This document shows positions 24,380 to 33,366 of a DNA stretch of 64,000 nt, in pieces. The DNA comes from Sphingobacterium hotanense (lineage in GTDB: Bacteria; Bacteroidota; Bacteroidia; Sphingobacteriales; Sphingobacteriaceae). The translations under genes and the position numbers were made by a program. Below the pieces are notes generated by a model, which searched no databases, was not told where the DNA came from, and saw nothing but the letters and a program-made list of their open reading frames with translations. The stretch spans positions 4,215,618-4,279,617 of the forward strand of contig NZ_CP030848.1 of the NCBI RefSeq assembly GCF_008274825.1. The letters are read 5' to 3'. Position 1 is the stretch's first letter, and every line of letters begins with the position of its first letter.

Positions 24380-24967
24380 TTAAGACCGTTCAATATTTAA
24401 CCATTTAGGTACCGGAGGTGGTTCATATTGTTCCATCAAATCGATTAACTCATCGATATTGTCTGCATATTGAAGCATCTTTTGGTTTTCCACCTTCAAC
24501 AGTCCTGTATCCACCATTTGCTGGATGAACTGGATCAGGTGGTCGTAGAACCCATCCACATTCAAGATTCCCACCGGCTTCTTATGCAACCCTAACTGAG
24601 CCCAGGTAATCATTTCGAATAATTCTTCCATTGTCCCGAATCCACCCGGCAAGGCGATAATACCGTCGCATAGCGCATTCATCTTCGCTTTACGCTCATG
24701 CATGGTATCCACTTCGATGAGTTGCGTGATTCCCGAATGCCCAATTTCCTTGCTGTTCAAAAACTGTGGAATAACTCCCACAACTACCCCACCATGTTCC
24801 ATAACACTATCAGCAACAGCGCCCATCAGCCCCACACGTCCACCACCATATACAAGTTGGATATCTCGTTCTACAAATGCTTTCCCTACAGCCTTTGCAG
24901 CATCAACAAAGGAATTCCCGAAACCCTGACTAGAAGCACAGAACACTACAATTTGCTTTAATTTCAT
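24380..24967 (-). CDS. LOG-family nucleotide 5'-monophosphate phosphoribohydrolase (TIGR00730)
   Basis: 195 residues with the signature of the Lonely Guy family: VYGGGRVGLMGAVADSV (about 39-55) and the PGGFGTMEELFEMITWAQLG box (about 106-125). These enzymes cut the N-glycosidic bond of purine nucleoside monophosphates; in plants and some bacteria the product is a cytokinin. In most bacteria the role is nucleotide salvage or housecleaning. A Rossmann-like fold is expected and no signal peptide is present. A compact copy of the dispersed heptad element lies just upstream (24984-25084). Confidence 0.92.
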   Translation of the reverse strand: MKLKQIVVFCASSQGFGNSFVDAAKAVGKAFVERDIQLVYGGGRVGLMGAVADSVMEHGGVVVGVIPQFLNSKEIGHSGITQLIEVDTMHERKAKMNALCDGIIALPGGFGTMEELFEMITWAQLGLHKKPVGILNVDGFYDHLIQFIQQMVDTGLLKVENQKMLQYADNIDELIDLMEQYEPPPVPKWLNIERS

Positions 24968-24983
24968 AGAACAAGTATAGGAA

Positions 24984-25084
24984 TTAGATTTTAGATATTA
25001 GACATTAGATTTTAGACTAGAGTATGGCGCCTATCGCTAGCCGCCATACTCTAATGTCTAATATCTTATATCTAACCTCTAATC
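24984..25084. repeat. Compact copy of the mosaic element: heptad inverted repeat
   Basis: TTAGAYA-type heptads (24984-25020) run into a 12-bp stem TAGAGTATGGCG (25018-25029), a 12-nt loop, the matching CGCCATACTCTA (25042-25053), and an inverted array of TCTAATN heptads to 25084. It is the outer frame of the element without the internal hairpin modules found at 33367-33857. Confidence 0.75.
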
Positions 25085-25089
25085 AACAG

Positions 25090-25121
25090 AAAGGCCCCAG
25101 GTGGAGAACCTGCGGGCCTTT
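25090..25121 (-). terminator. Terminator of the OMP_b-brl_3 receptor gene
   Basis: AAAGGCCC (25090-25097) pairs with GGGCCTTT (25114-25121), with inner AGGT/ACCT pairing, 34 bp beyond the stop codon. Confidence 0.7.
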
Positions 25122-25155
25122 AACTTAACTAAACATTGAAACAAAACTCTTTTTA

Positions 25156-27573
25156 TTAGTTCGCTCTTTCCTTTTCTTCGTTACTTGAATCGCGACGGCG
25201 AATCTGTTGTTTTAAGTTACCGAATTTGTAGGTATATGTAAGACGAACGGATTGATTATCATTATATTGACGGATTTTTGAATTAAACTCTTCGAAGTCA
25301 GTGTCCACATTATTTCTGTTCGACCGGAATACATCGCTCACAGCAAGCTTTAACGAGCTTTTCTGATCTTTGAAATTATAATTTAAGCCTAGGTCTAAGT
25401 TTATACGGCCTCTAATCTTGTATACATTATATATAAACGGCGTATTTCCATTAATATTGGCTTCCGCAGAAAATTGATTGTTCAATTTAAAGGTATGCAT
25501 ACTGTTTGCTTGGATGAAAAACGACCCTAAGTCTGCATAATAGCCAGCAATTGGCCCTTTAAAGTGCATGTAGATACCCGTAAAATTATTGTTCATGCTC
25601 CAGAACTTGCCCACACGATATGGGATATTCATGTTCAAGTATGAAGTTACGGACTTAGCTAAGTTATCACGCGTAATCCAAGTCTCGTTTGTTTCTTTAT
25701 TCTGCCCCATACTCTCGACCATCGCATCGTTGGTGATGTCGGTGCCTAACGTAAAGTTGAACATCTGCATCAGTGTGTAGTTCAAAGAGAAACCATGTGT
25801 ATACTGTGGATTTACATATGGATTACCTTCCTGGAACGTCAATTTATCGATATAATAACGGAACGGATTCAAGAAACGATAGTTCGGACGGCTGATCTTA
25901 CGCGCATAGCTTAAGGTCAGGATATGATTAGGACTAATGTTGTATCCTAAGTTTGCCGAAGGAAAGAAGTCCAAGTAGTCGCGTTTCACGCGAGAATCCT
26001 TCGTAATGGAATGACCATCTGAGATCGTATATTCAGCACGGACACCTGCCTTTGCTGTCCATTTACCAAATTCCGTACTGTAATCCACATATCCGGCAGA
26101 CACCTGTTCTGTATACACGAAATGATTAGGTCTACCCTCGTAATCTTCCCACTGACCGCCGACAAAGCGCTCAAATCCAAGGTCGTTATCCGACTTCACG
26201 TTGCTATATTTCAAACCAGCCTCTAACTTCCCTTTTTTGAAAGGCTTCACATAGTCTAATTTGGAAACATAAATATCAATATCAACCGGCATGCTGCTAC
26301 GCTCTCTTTCTTCAGGGCGCAATAATCCTCCTGTTGGGTTTTCCGTTGTGTAGAAGTAATCGACATCAGTTTTCGTACGGAACATACTCCAGTCGAAATC
26401 GAAAGTCAACTTGCTGCCCATTGTATCGATCTTATATTCATTATTGAAGTTCGCTGAATAGCGGTTAAACTTCGCTAAGCTGTAAGAGTTAGCTCGCATA
26501 ATCGAATCCGTCACGTTTAATGAGGGGCCGATGTAGGAAGCACTCAAGTTGTCCCCGTCTTCTTCGTTGTTGTTTCCGGTAAACTGTACCAACATCGTAT
26601 TCTTTTCAGAAGTCTTTTGCTCTATACCAAAGCGATAGTTATGGTTTTTCTCTCTTTCAATCAAACCGGCTTGCTGATCAAAGACCGTAGACTTGCCATT
26701 ATTAGCAATCGTTCTTTCCAGATTCAACTCCGTTTCGCGTTTATTATCTGTGTAAGCATAGGAACCGAATAGCGTAGTATTGTTCTTTTTATAATTCAGA
26801 TTCAACGAGCTATTTCCTCTAAAATGATTACCATGAGCAGCACTTGCTACGAACGAGCCATTGAAGCCTTCCGTATTATTCTTCTTCAAGACAATATTAA
26901 TAGTACCCACGGCACCTTCGGCATCATCCTTAGCTTGTCTTGTCGTTGTTACTTCCACACTTTTGATCTGCGCAGCATCTGTAGATTTTAAGAAGGTAGC
27001 CAATTGCTCGCCCGTCATAAAGGTCTGGCGGCCATCAATCGTGACAGTTACCCCTTGTTGCCCCATCAGTTGCAAATTATCGTCCTTATCCACACTTACG
27101 CCAGGAGCACGTTTTACAACTTCCAATGCATTATTGCCGGCTGCTAGCGTAGAATTCTCTACATTTAAGATCAACTTACCATCCTTATTCTGAATCATGG
27201 GTGCTTGTCCACGAACGGTAACTGTTTCTATAGCTTGGCTCGCTGCGGAAAGCTTAATCTCAGGGACATTATAGGCAGATTCACCTAAATCAAAGTTTGC
27301 TGACCTGCCATTGGCAAAACCTACGGAAGAAACCTGAATATAGTAATTCCCTTTTGGCGCCTTTAATATAACGTAGTTACCGTCTTGGTCGGTCAATGCT
27401 GTTTTGATCAATACATTTGACGATGAAGACATCAAATAAACCGATGCCGAAGCAACGGGTTGATTATCTTGATTAACGACTCGCCCTTTAATATCTGCGT
27501 CTTGCGACTTTGCTAATGCCTGGTTAAATAACATAACCATTGTTGCGACGATTAGCACAATTACTCTTCCCAT
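25156..27573 (-). CDS. TonB-dependent receptor-like outer-membrane protein (OMP_b-brl_3 type)
   Basis: 805 residues: signal peptide (about 1-21, ALAK), carboxypeptidase-regulatory-like domain (about 26-105), a plug (about 115-230: LEVVKRAPGVSVDKDDNLQLMG, GVTVTIDGRQTFMTGEQLATFLKS and IKSVEVTTTRQAKDDAEGAVGTINIVLKKN), then a barrel of the outer-membrane beta-barrel family 3 ending TYTYKFGNLKQQIRRRDSSNEEKERAN. Unlike true siderophore receptors the C-terminus is a charged tail, not an aromatic residue. Ligand unknown. It forms a one-gene unit between PspC and LOG genes. Confidence 0.88.
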   Translation of the reverse strand: MGRVIVLIVATMVMLFNQALAKSQDADIKGRVVNQDNQPVASASVYLMSSSSNVLIKTALTDQDGNYVILKAPKGNYYIQVSSVGFANGRSANFDLGESAYNVPEIKLSAASQAIETVTVRGQAPMIQNKDGKLILNVENSTLAAGNNALEVVKRAPGVSVDKDDNLQLMGQQGVTVTIDGRQTFMTGEQLATFLKSTDAAQIKSVEVTTTRQAKDDAEGAVGTINIVLKKNNTEGFNGSFVASAAHGNHFRGNSSLNLNYKKNNTTLFGSYAYTDNKRETELNLERTIANNGKSTVFDQQAGLIEREKNHNYRFGIEQKTSEKNTMLVQFTGNNNEEDGDNLSASYIGPSLNVTDSIMRANSYSLAKFNRYSANFNNEYKIDTMGSKLTFDFDWSMFRTKTDVDYFYTTENPTGGLLRPEERERSSMPVDIDIYVSKLDYVKPFKKGKLEAGLKYSNVKSDNDLGFERFVGGQWEDYEGRPNHFVYTEQVSAGYVDYSTEFGKWTAKAGVRAEYTISDGHSITKDSRVKRDYLDFFPSANLGYNISPNHILTLSYARKISRPNYRFLNPFRYYIDKLTFQEGNPYVNPQYTHGFSLNYTLMQMFNFTLGTDITNDAMVESMGQNKETNETWITRDNLAKSVTSYLNMNIPYRVGKFWSMNNNFTGIYMHFKGPIAGYYADLGSFFIQANSMHTFKLNNQFSAEANINGNTPFIYNVYKIRGRINLDLGLNYNFKDQKSSLKLAVSDVFRSNRNNVDTDFEEFNSKIRQYNDNQSVRLTYTYKFGNLKQQIRRRDSSNEEKERAN

Positions 27574-27673
27574 TGTTGTTCTTCTTTTGGTTGGTTGTTG
27601 AAATAAGTTTCCCTGTCCGGTCTATAAAAGTGTTAGATCGGTTAATAATAATTTACTCTATTGACGATACTAG

Positions 27674-29494
27674 TTAAGCTTTGGTTGCAGCTGAATTATC
27701 TTTTTTTTCAGCTTTATCTTCTAATTCTTTAATTGCTTTCTCAAGTTCTTTGGCTTTCTTCTCTGCAGCCTCTTCTAGTTCTTTGGCTTTCTTGTCGATT
27801 TCATCCTCGATATCTTCCGTTTCTTCTTTTGCTTTCTCTTCCGCCTTCAAACGATCATCTTCCATCTTTAGAATACAACGAAGACCGTTTGCCGTCATAA
27901 TCCATTCCGTAGATTTCGCTTCCTCATCATATCGAGAACACTCCCATGCCGAAATATCGTGAACCTTTGAATGCAAAGATTTGTTCAAAGACACCTTCGT
28001 ACCGACCGGAAGATAAACGACCATACCTACATGCTGATCTCTGAACTTATCCTGTTCATTCATCGCAAAGTGGCTGTCGAAAGTAACCAAATTCTTATCT
28101 TGCTTTACTTGGTAGGAAATACGCGATGCACGATCGGATGCTTCTTTATATGTATTTCCTTTCGCTCTATAATTGTATTGTATATATGGCGCTTGTAATG
28201 AATCTAAAGCTTCGAAGCGGATAGAAATATCGCGTTTTAAATAATCGGCTAAGTTCTCACCCTTAACGTTGATATTAAATTTCTTTTTGTTGAATTCCTC
28301 GTCCGAAGCTTTTATCACGCGAACATCATTCTCCGTGAATACATATGAAGCGCTCTTATCTAATGGTTTCTCAACACTGATCGTACTCACCTCTTTGAAT
28401 TCTTGTTGTGTGATAACAACGAAGTATAAGATCATGACAATGGAAACGATCCATGTTGCGAACAAGGTCATGCTCAAGTAGTTGTTCATGCGCTGCACCT
28501 TGAACACGATGCGCAACATAATGTAGAACAACGCAAAAGTAGGGATACCGATTGCCATAAATCCGGCTAGTAATGCAAAGAATGCAGATACTGGCGTCAT
28601 GACTTCTAATGGTGGAATCATGATATCATTCTTAATGCCCAGTAGGTTTAACGTACAGAACACAAAGGTGATAAATAAGCCGATAATTGCGAATCCGAAG
28701 CTAATCAGTAAAATGATAGCCAAAAACTTCCCGAACATGGAGAACATGCGACCCAATAGGTCACCTACCGTACGAACGCCTCTGTTAAAATGTTCGCCGG
28801 CGCCCGAAAAATTTTCTCCAAGCCCTTTCATTTCTTCATCAAAGGACTTTTTGAAGTTCTGCAGATTGGCCGCTTCTCCACGCATTGCCATTTTATCAGC
28901 ACGTGTTAATGCCCTAGGCATTACCGCCCATAAAACAACATACAATAAGACACCAGAACCGCCGAATAGGAAGAACAATACAAAGATTATACGAATCCAC
29001 TTCGACTCAAGGTTAAAATAATGACCTAATCCGGAACACACACCCCCGAAAATGCGATCATCCATATCACGCATTAATTTCTTCGATGTAGCGTAAGAAA
29101 ATGCCGGTTCGCTGTAGGGCTCCTCCTGTTTTGTTTCTTCAACAGGCTCTTCAAAAACATCACTAGGCTCGCCTTCGGTTGCCGCAGCAAACTGTGGCTC
29201 ATGTTCCTCGCGAGTATCCTCTTGAAAATCCATATCAAAGTCGCTCACACGACCCATCTGACCAATAACTTCGTTGACATCCTGTACATTGATCACCTCT
29301 TTGCGACCGCTTTGAATCTTCTCCGCAAACATCTCCGCAATACGGTTCTCAATATCCTCAAGAATCTCCTTGCTGTCGGCTGTTTTTCCAAAGTGTCGCT
29401 TGATCTCGATCATATACGACCGGAGTATTTCGTAAGCATCCTCCTCTATGTGGAAGACTATGCTATTTATATTAATAATTATCGTTCTGTTCAT
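27674..29494 (-). CDS. PspC-domain membrane protein with long N- and C-terminal extensions
   Basis: 606 residues. Residues 1-90 form a helical region (FHIEEDAYEILRSYMIEIKRHFG ... EILEDIENRIAEMFAE) found in Bacteroidota PspC proteins. The PspC domain (about 140-205) starts RDMDDRIFGGVCSGLGHYFNLESKWIRI and has its membrane helix FVLFFLFGGSGVLLYVVLWAVMPRA. Three to four more hydrophobic segments follow (about 245-375), then a soluble domain, and finally an acidic/lysine-rich coiled coil (about 545-606). PspC proteins sense envelope stress in the phage-shock system. It is preceded by a PadR regulator 20 bp upstream, a standard two-gene unit in which PadR represses both. Confidence 0.9.
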   Translation of the reverse strand: MNRTIIININSIVFHIEEDAYEILRSYMIEIKRHFGKTADSKEILEDIENRIAEMFAEKIQSGRKEVINVQDVNEVIGQMGRVSDFDMDFQEDTREEHEPQFAAATEGEPSDVFEEPVEETKQEEPYSEPAFSYATSKKLMRDMDDRIFGGVCSGLGHYFNLESKWIRIIFVLFFLFGGSGVLLYVVLWAVMPRALTRADKMAMRGEAANLQNFKKSFDEEMKGLGENFSGAGEHFNRGVRTVGDLLGRMFSMFGKFLAIILLISFGFAIIGLFITFVFCTLNLLGIKNDIMIPPLEVMTPVSAFFALLAGFMAIGIPTFALFYIMLRIVFKVQRMNNYLSMTLFATWIVSIVMILYFVVITQQEFKEVSTISVEKPLDKSASYVFTENDVRVIKASDEEFNKKKFNINVKGENLADYLKRDISIRFEALDSLQAPYIQYNYRAKGNTYKEASDRASRISYQVKQDKNLVTFDSHFAMNEQDKFRDQHVGMVVYLPVGTKVSLNKSLHSKVHDISAWECSRYDEEAKSTEWIMTANGLRCILKMEDDRLKAEEKAKEETEDIEDEIDKKAKELEEAAEKKAKELEKAIKELEDKAEKKDNSAATKA

Positions 29495-29514
29495 GGCTAT
29501 ATTTAGTTAATTTC

Positions 29515-29853
29515 TTAGTTAATCTCACGGTCCCCGATTGCGGTTTGTACCGCGAAGACCAATTCTTTCCAGGTCACATCAAGCTTCTGCAGCACTTCAG
29601 TGCCCTCGGCCGTAATCTGATAGTACTTACGTGGCGGTCCAGACGTAGACTCTTGCCAGCTGTAACTCAACAAACCATTGTTCTTAAGTCGAGTAAGCAA
29701 GGGGTACAACGTACCTTCAACCACTAACAACTCGGCTTTCTTCAATTCGCCGATGATGTCTGAGGCGTATATCTCTCCCCGAGAAATTATAGACAGAATA
29801 CAGTATTCTAGTATTCCTTTCCTCATCTGGGTTTGTGTGTTTTCTGCTATCAT
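29515..29853 (-). CDS. PadR-family transcriptional regulator
   Basis: 112 residues from the chosen start at 29853 (MIAENTQTQMRKG); an ATG 39 bases upstream would add residues not conserved in the family. The winged-helix motif is complete: LEYCILSIISRGEIYASDIIGELKKAELLVVEGTLYPLLTRLKNNGLLSYSW, followed by GPPRKYYQITAEG. PadR proteins are dimeric repressors that respond to small ligands or membrane stress. The gene lies 20 bp upstream of the PspC gene on the same strand, so the pair is one operon and PspC is its probable target. Confidence 0.93.
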   Translation of the reverse strand: MIAENTQTQMRKGILEYCILSIISRGEIYASDIIGELKKAELLVVEGTLYPLLTRLKNNGLLSYSWQESTSGPPRKYYQITAEGTEVLQKLDVTWKELVFAVQTAIGDREIN

Positions 29854-30041
29854 AACAATACAAAGATATATCCTTTGGATGGTACTTTGCAATACATAGT
29901 ACTATAAAAATTAAAAATAAAATTATAAACAACTGATTTACAGTACAATAATTTTTTACAACGAATTATTCATTACCGGAAAAACATAAAAAAAGAATGA
30001 ATTCTTTTTAATCTCAATTAAAAAAGCGAATTTTAACGATA

Positions 30042-30428
30042 ATGAATTGGATATTAAATTATGCGTGGGCAATTATCTGGGCGATCTTAATGTGTGTCCT
30101 TATGTTTATGCCCGCTACAGAACTGCCTTCAGGAAACTACTTCTGCGGATCCGACAAAATGGTGCATTGCGGAAGCTTCTATCTCCTCACCACATTAATG
30201 TTATTCGGTAGTGCGATACAGACAAAACGTAGAGCTGTGAAAATGAAAACCATGTCCATCGTGTTCTTCATCGCGATACTCTTTGTTGCCATTACTGAAC
30301 TCGGACAGATGTATTTCACCAGCACGCGTCAAGCCGATTGGTGGGATGTATTTGCAGATATGGTCGGAATAGGAATGGCCTTATTCAGTTTCCTATTATT
30401 TTATAGCCCTAGAGCACAGTATCAATAA
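30042..30428 (+). CDS. VanZ-family membrane protein
   Basis: 128 residues with four predicted membrane segments (about 4-22, 46-63, 72-92 and 104-121). VanZ features are visible: a conserved Asp-Lys-x-x-His after the first helix (GSDKMVHCGSFYLL, residues 38-51), and the ITELGQMYFTSTRQADWWDVFADMVG block near the end. VanZ-like proteins are small integral membrane proteins; the founding member gives low-level teicoplanin resistance but most have unknown roles. Its stop codon TAA shares its last base with the ATG of the next, very short gene. Confidence 0.88.
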   Translation: MNWILNYAWAIIWAILMCVLMFMPATELPSGNYFCGSDKMVHCGSFYLLTTLMLFGSAIQTKRRAVKMKTMSIVFFIAILFVAITELGQMYFTSTRQADWWDVFADMVGIGMALFSFLLFYSPRAQYQ

Positions 30429-30547
30429 TGAAAAGATTCTTTAAAATAGCCTTTGCTGCCGCATTGATCAGCTTCACGGTAAGCTCATGCTCCATCTTTA
30501 ACAATTGCGACTGCCCATCCGTTCACAACGGAAAAGTACGCCGCTAA
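30428..30547 (+). CDS. Small lipoprotein, 39 residues, translationally coupled to vanZ-like gene
   Basis: A short gene overlapping the preceding stop codon (TAATG). It begins MKRFFKIAFAAALISF and continues into the lipobox TVSSC, so Cys21 would be the lipidated residue after signal peptidase II cleavage. The mature peptide would be only 19 residues, with Cys27 and Cys29 in an NCDCP motif, and ends in basic residues. Bacteroidota carry similar tiny lipoproteins with a CxCP ending. The overlap, a clean signal peptide and the intact frame support a real gene. It overlaps the convergent comF remnant by 4 bp. Confidence 0.65.
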   Translation: MKRFFKIAFAAALISFTVSSCSIFNNCDCPSVHNGKVRR

Positions 30548-31230
30548 GCTTTTGCAATCGTTGCGATAGAAATACGACAGCCTGGAAATTTATCTAGCAA
30601 TGTATTTCCGGCTGATGCCAAAGTAGCCCCGGAAGTCAACACATCATCAAGCAATAAAATATGTTTGTCATGGAGATCTAATTCGTTAGAACAGCGAAAG
30701 ATCTTATCCACGCCCTCTGTCTGCTCTAGAAACCAGGTCTTTCTTTGTTTGGGTAGCGTTATGTATAGCCCGATACAATACATCTCTCATCATTGGTTTT
30801 CCTAAGCGTTCAGCAATCCCCATCCCAAAATACTCACTTTCGCAAACCGTCGAGGATGAAGCGGTATAGGAATGATGGCATCCACATCGTCGAAATATTG
30901 AATCTCCTCCAATAACGTACCATACACATGACCTAAAAACTTCCCTAGCTGTGGTTTATTAGCATATTTCATCTGATGGATGAGATGCTCTACGCGTGAA
31001 GACGGACAGAAACGGAGCATGGAAATAGCGCGCTCCACTCTTAATTTTCCCTGCATCAGAATAAAACTCTCATTGTTGGGAATGAGATGATCGTCTGTAT
31101 AAGGGAGATGAAACAGACATTTAGTACAAATTGTGGATTCCTGATGCAACAATATCCCGGAGCATGCCATGCACACCTCAGGGAAAAACAAGTTCAATAC
31201 AGCGCTCTTAAAAGCCTTTGGCATTTTCAT
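30544..31230 (-). pseudogene. comF: Disrupted comF-type phosphoribosyltransferase
   Basis: The N-terminal piece (31230 to 30802) has the ComF zinc finger (VCMACSGILLHQ ... ICTKC) and VDAIIPIPLHPRRFAK, then runs out of frame to a stop. The conserved family sequence KRGYNQSE is missing: the frame for S-EYFGMGIAERLGKPMM resumes in another phase, consistent with a 16-bp deletion between two AAA triplets near 30838. A second shift near 30708-30721 is needed to reach the third frame, which has the PRPP-binding loop HILLLDDVLTSGATL and a normal C-terminus. Two independent lesions, one a deletion in a motif, argue for a real pseudogene. ComF takes part in DNA uptake or salvage. Confidence 0.8.
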
Positions 31231-31280
31231 GCCGAAAGCTAAACAACAAATATCAACAAATATTTACCTTATAATTAAGG

Positions 31281-32351
31281 TTAGGTTTCTGAACTTTCGG
31301 TTTCTTTCTCTTTGATAGCAAGCTGTCCGCAAGCTGCATCGATATCCTTACCACGGCTTCGGCGCACATTGGTCGTAACTCCCTGACTACGAAGGTAATT
31401 CGCAAACTGGTCGATCTTATCAGCCTCTGCATTCACAAAATCAGCGAGCGAAATAGGGTTATACTCAATAATATTCACTTTACAAGGAACATGCTTACAG
31501 AATCTAGCTAATTCCTTAGCATCCTCCAGCTCATCATTGAAATTATGGAATACAATGTATTCGAAGGTAATGGGGTTCTTGGTTTTAGCGTAGAAATATT
31601 TCAAAGCTTCCGCAAGTGCTTTCAGCGAGTTCTGCTCGTTGATAGGCATGATTTCATTACGCTTCGTGTCATTAGCAGCGTGTAGGGATAACGCTAAATT
31701 AAATCGTACCTGATCGTCGCCGAGCTTCTTGATCATCTTTGCAATACCCGCAGTAGAAACGGTAATACGCTTTGCAGCCATGTTCAGACCATCCGGTGAG
31801 GTGATACGATCAACCGACTTCAGCATATTGCTATAGTTCAATAAAGGTTCGCCCATACCCATATACACGATATTGGTCAATGGGTGCCCATACTGCTCCT
31901 CGGCTTGCTTGCTGATTAAAACAACCTGATCATAGATTTCATCGGCATTCAGATTACGCTTGCGATCCATATAGCCCGTAGCACAGAATTTACAGGTCAG
32001 ACTACAACCAACCTGCGAACTCACGCAAGCCGTCATCCGATCATCTGCAGGTATCAAAACACCCTCAATAACATTCCCATCGTAAAGCGTAAAACTACTT
32101 TTGATAGTCTTGTCGGAGGAAATCTGCGACTGACGAACTTGTACAGCGTTGATCGAAAAACGAGACTTTAAGTTCTCGCGCAACGACTTGCTCAAATTGC
32201 TCATCTGATCAAAATCAGTAGCCGATTTCTGCCATAACCATTCATAAATCTGCTTCGCACGGAATCCCTGCTCACCCATTTCCACAAGAGCAGCCTTAAT
32301 CTGATCGAGGCTCAAACTTCTGATATCTACCAATTTTGTTGCTTTTTCCAC
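31281..32351 (-). CDS. rlmN: 23S rRNA (adenine2503-C2)-methyltransferase / tRNA A37 methyltransferase
   Basis: Radical SAM enzyme of 356 residues that methylates C2 of A2503 in 23S rRNA and of A37 in some tRNAs. The iron-sulfur motif CSLTCKFC has Cys116, Cys120 and Cys123. The two cysteines of the methyl-transfer chemistry are present: Cys109 (MTACVSSQ) and Cys341 (IDAACGQL). Other family blocks are YMGMGEPLLNY, ITVSTAGIAKMI, NLALSLHAAND and ITFEYIVFHNFND. Cytoplasmic. It is followed at 51 bp by the broken comF. RlmN and not Cfr, because of length and the GMGEPL context. Confidence 0.96.
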   Translation of the reverse strand: MEKATKLVDIRSLSLDQIKAALVEMGEQGFRAKQIYEWLWQKSATDFDQMSNLSKSLRENLKSRFSINAVQVRQSQISSDKTIKSSFTLYDGNVIEGVLIPADDRMTACVSSQVGCSLTCKFCATGYMDRKRNLNADEIYDQVVLISKQAEEQYGHPLTNIVYMGMGEPLLNYSNMLKSVDRITSPDGLNMAAKRITVSTAGIAKMIKKLGDDQVRFNLALSLHAANDTKRNEIMPINEQNSLKALAEALKYFYAKTKNPITFEYIVFHNFNDELEDAKELARFCKHVPCKVNIIEYNPISLADFVNAEADKIDQFANYLRSQGVTTNVRRSRGKDIDAACGQLAIKEKETESSET

Positions 32352-32422
32352 GGTGCAAAGATAAGTTATTTTTTATCAGTGGAACGTAATTTTGATGCTA
32401 TTGCTAGAAATCCGCAGTCACA

Positions 32423-33316
32423 CTATTCGATACCTGTGCCTGTTCGCTTCGCTCTTTTTCTCTTCCGAATCATCCGAACAACATAAACCACAGCAGCTAC
32501 TAATAGCACTACCGGCCATAATCCAATCACGCCCAAAGCCAAGTTTTCAATCAGATTCCACCCGAATGCAAACGCCTCTTTCACCCTTGTCATAAAAGAA
32601 TTAGACCCCATCGGAAGATTGGCTTTTTCCTCAAAAAGACGAATAGTCAATGTGCTGTAATTCACCTGACCGCTCATGCTTCGTAACACACTCTCGCTCG
32701 CATCGATTTCCTCCTGCAGCATCCTGATCTGCTCCTGAATCTCCAGCAAGTCTTTAACCGACTTTGCCGAAGAAACCATCTGCTGATAGCGCTCTAAATA
32801 GGCACGCTTGCTCTTTAAGCGCGACTCCACATCGTAATATTGCGTAGAAACGTCCTCCGCCTTCAAACTCTTTTCCGTTATCTTATCCTTACCACGCTCC
32901 AACTCCGATAAAAACTTATCTAAATTGGCAGACGGTATACGCACAACCAAGTCATAAGAGGTGTAAGTATCTGCATTGGTTGCCGACTCATTTTCGTAAT
33001 AGCCCTGAAATTTCTTTAGAGTATTGTCTAAACCGGCCTTGCTCTCCTTAACGTCCTTCGCTTCGATGGACAGCGTCCCGCTACGGATAATCTTTTTCTC
33101 CGCAACAGGCTTGACCGGATCGACGGAGGAAACCTGTTCTGGAGAAGACATCTCTGCCGCAATCTTTCCTGTAGCCGCCGCATCCGCATAATCCGCCGCA
33201 CTCATATGATCCTCTAATGCAACTTCAGCGACCGCTGCATTTTCTCCCTTATGCGCTTGGTTGCAAGAACCAAGCAACAATAATGCACTTAGCATTAACA
33301 AATAGACTCTTTTCAT
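32423..33316 (-). CDS. DUF4349 lipoprotein with C-terminal membrane anchor
   Basis: Start placed at 33316 (MKRVYLLML), because a lipoprotein signal peptide follows at once with lipobox LLGSC (Cys18); an ATG 42 bp upstream is less likely. 297 residues. The DUF4349 domain (about 75-265) shows IIRSGTLSIEAKDV, YDLVVRIPSANLDKFLSEL, AEDVSTQYYDVESRLKSKRAYLERY and a coiled coil to VNYSTLTIRLFE. It is followed by a membrane helix (about 262-285) and a basic RKRKRAKR tail. The family is a putative envelope protein of unknown role. A copy of the dispersed element begins about 50 bp upstream. Confidence 0.88.
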   Translation of the reverse strand: MKRVYLLMLSALLLLGSCNQAHKGENAAVAEVALEDHMSAADYADAAATGKIAAEMSSPEQVSSVDPVKPVAEKKIIRSGTLSIEAKDVKESKAGLDNTLKKFQGYYENESATNADTYTSYDLVVRIPSANLDKFLSELERGKDKITEKSLKAEDVSTQYYDVESRLKSKRAYLERYQQMVSSAKSVKDLLEIQEQIRMLQEEIDASESVLRSMSGQVNYSTLTIRLFEEKANLPMGSNSFMTRVKEAFAFGWNLIENLALGVIGLWPVVLLVAAVVYVVRMIRKRKRAKRTGTGIE

Positions 33317-33366
33317 AGCTATGTTTTTAGGAGGATGCAGAAAAGAGTGGTTTTCCATAAAGTATC

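Noticed and set aside
28599..29021. 140-residue plus-strand frame inside the PspC gene
   Set aside because: Antisense of the PspC domain and membrane helices; no family features of its own.
30802..31230. N-terminal comF piece annotated as a separate complete gene
   Set aside because: It ends out of frame within a conserved motif, and the missing parts follow directly in other frames, so it is part of one broken gene.
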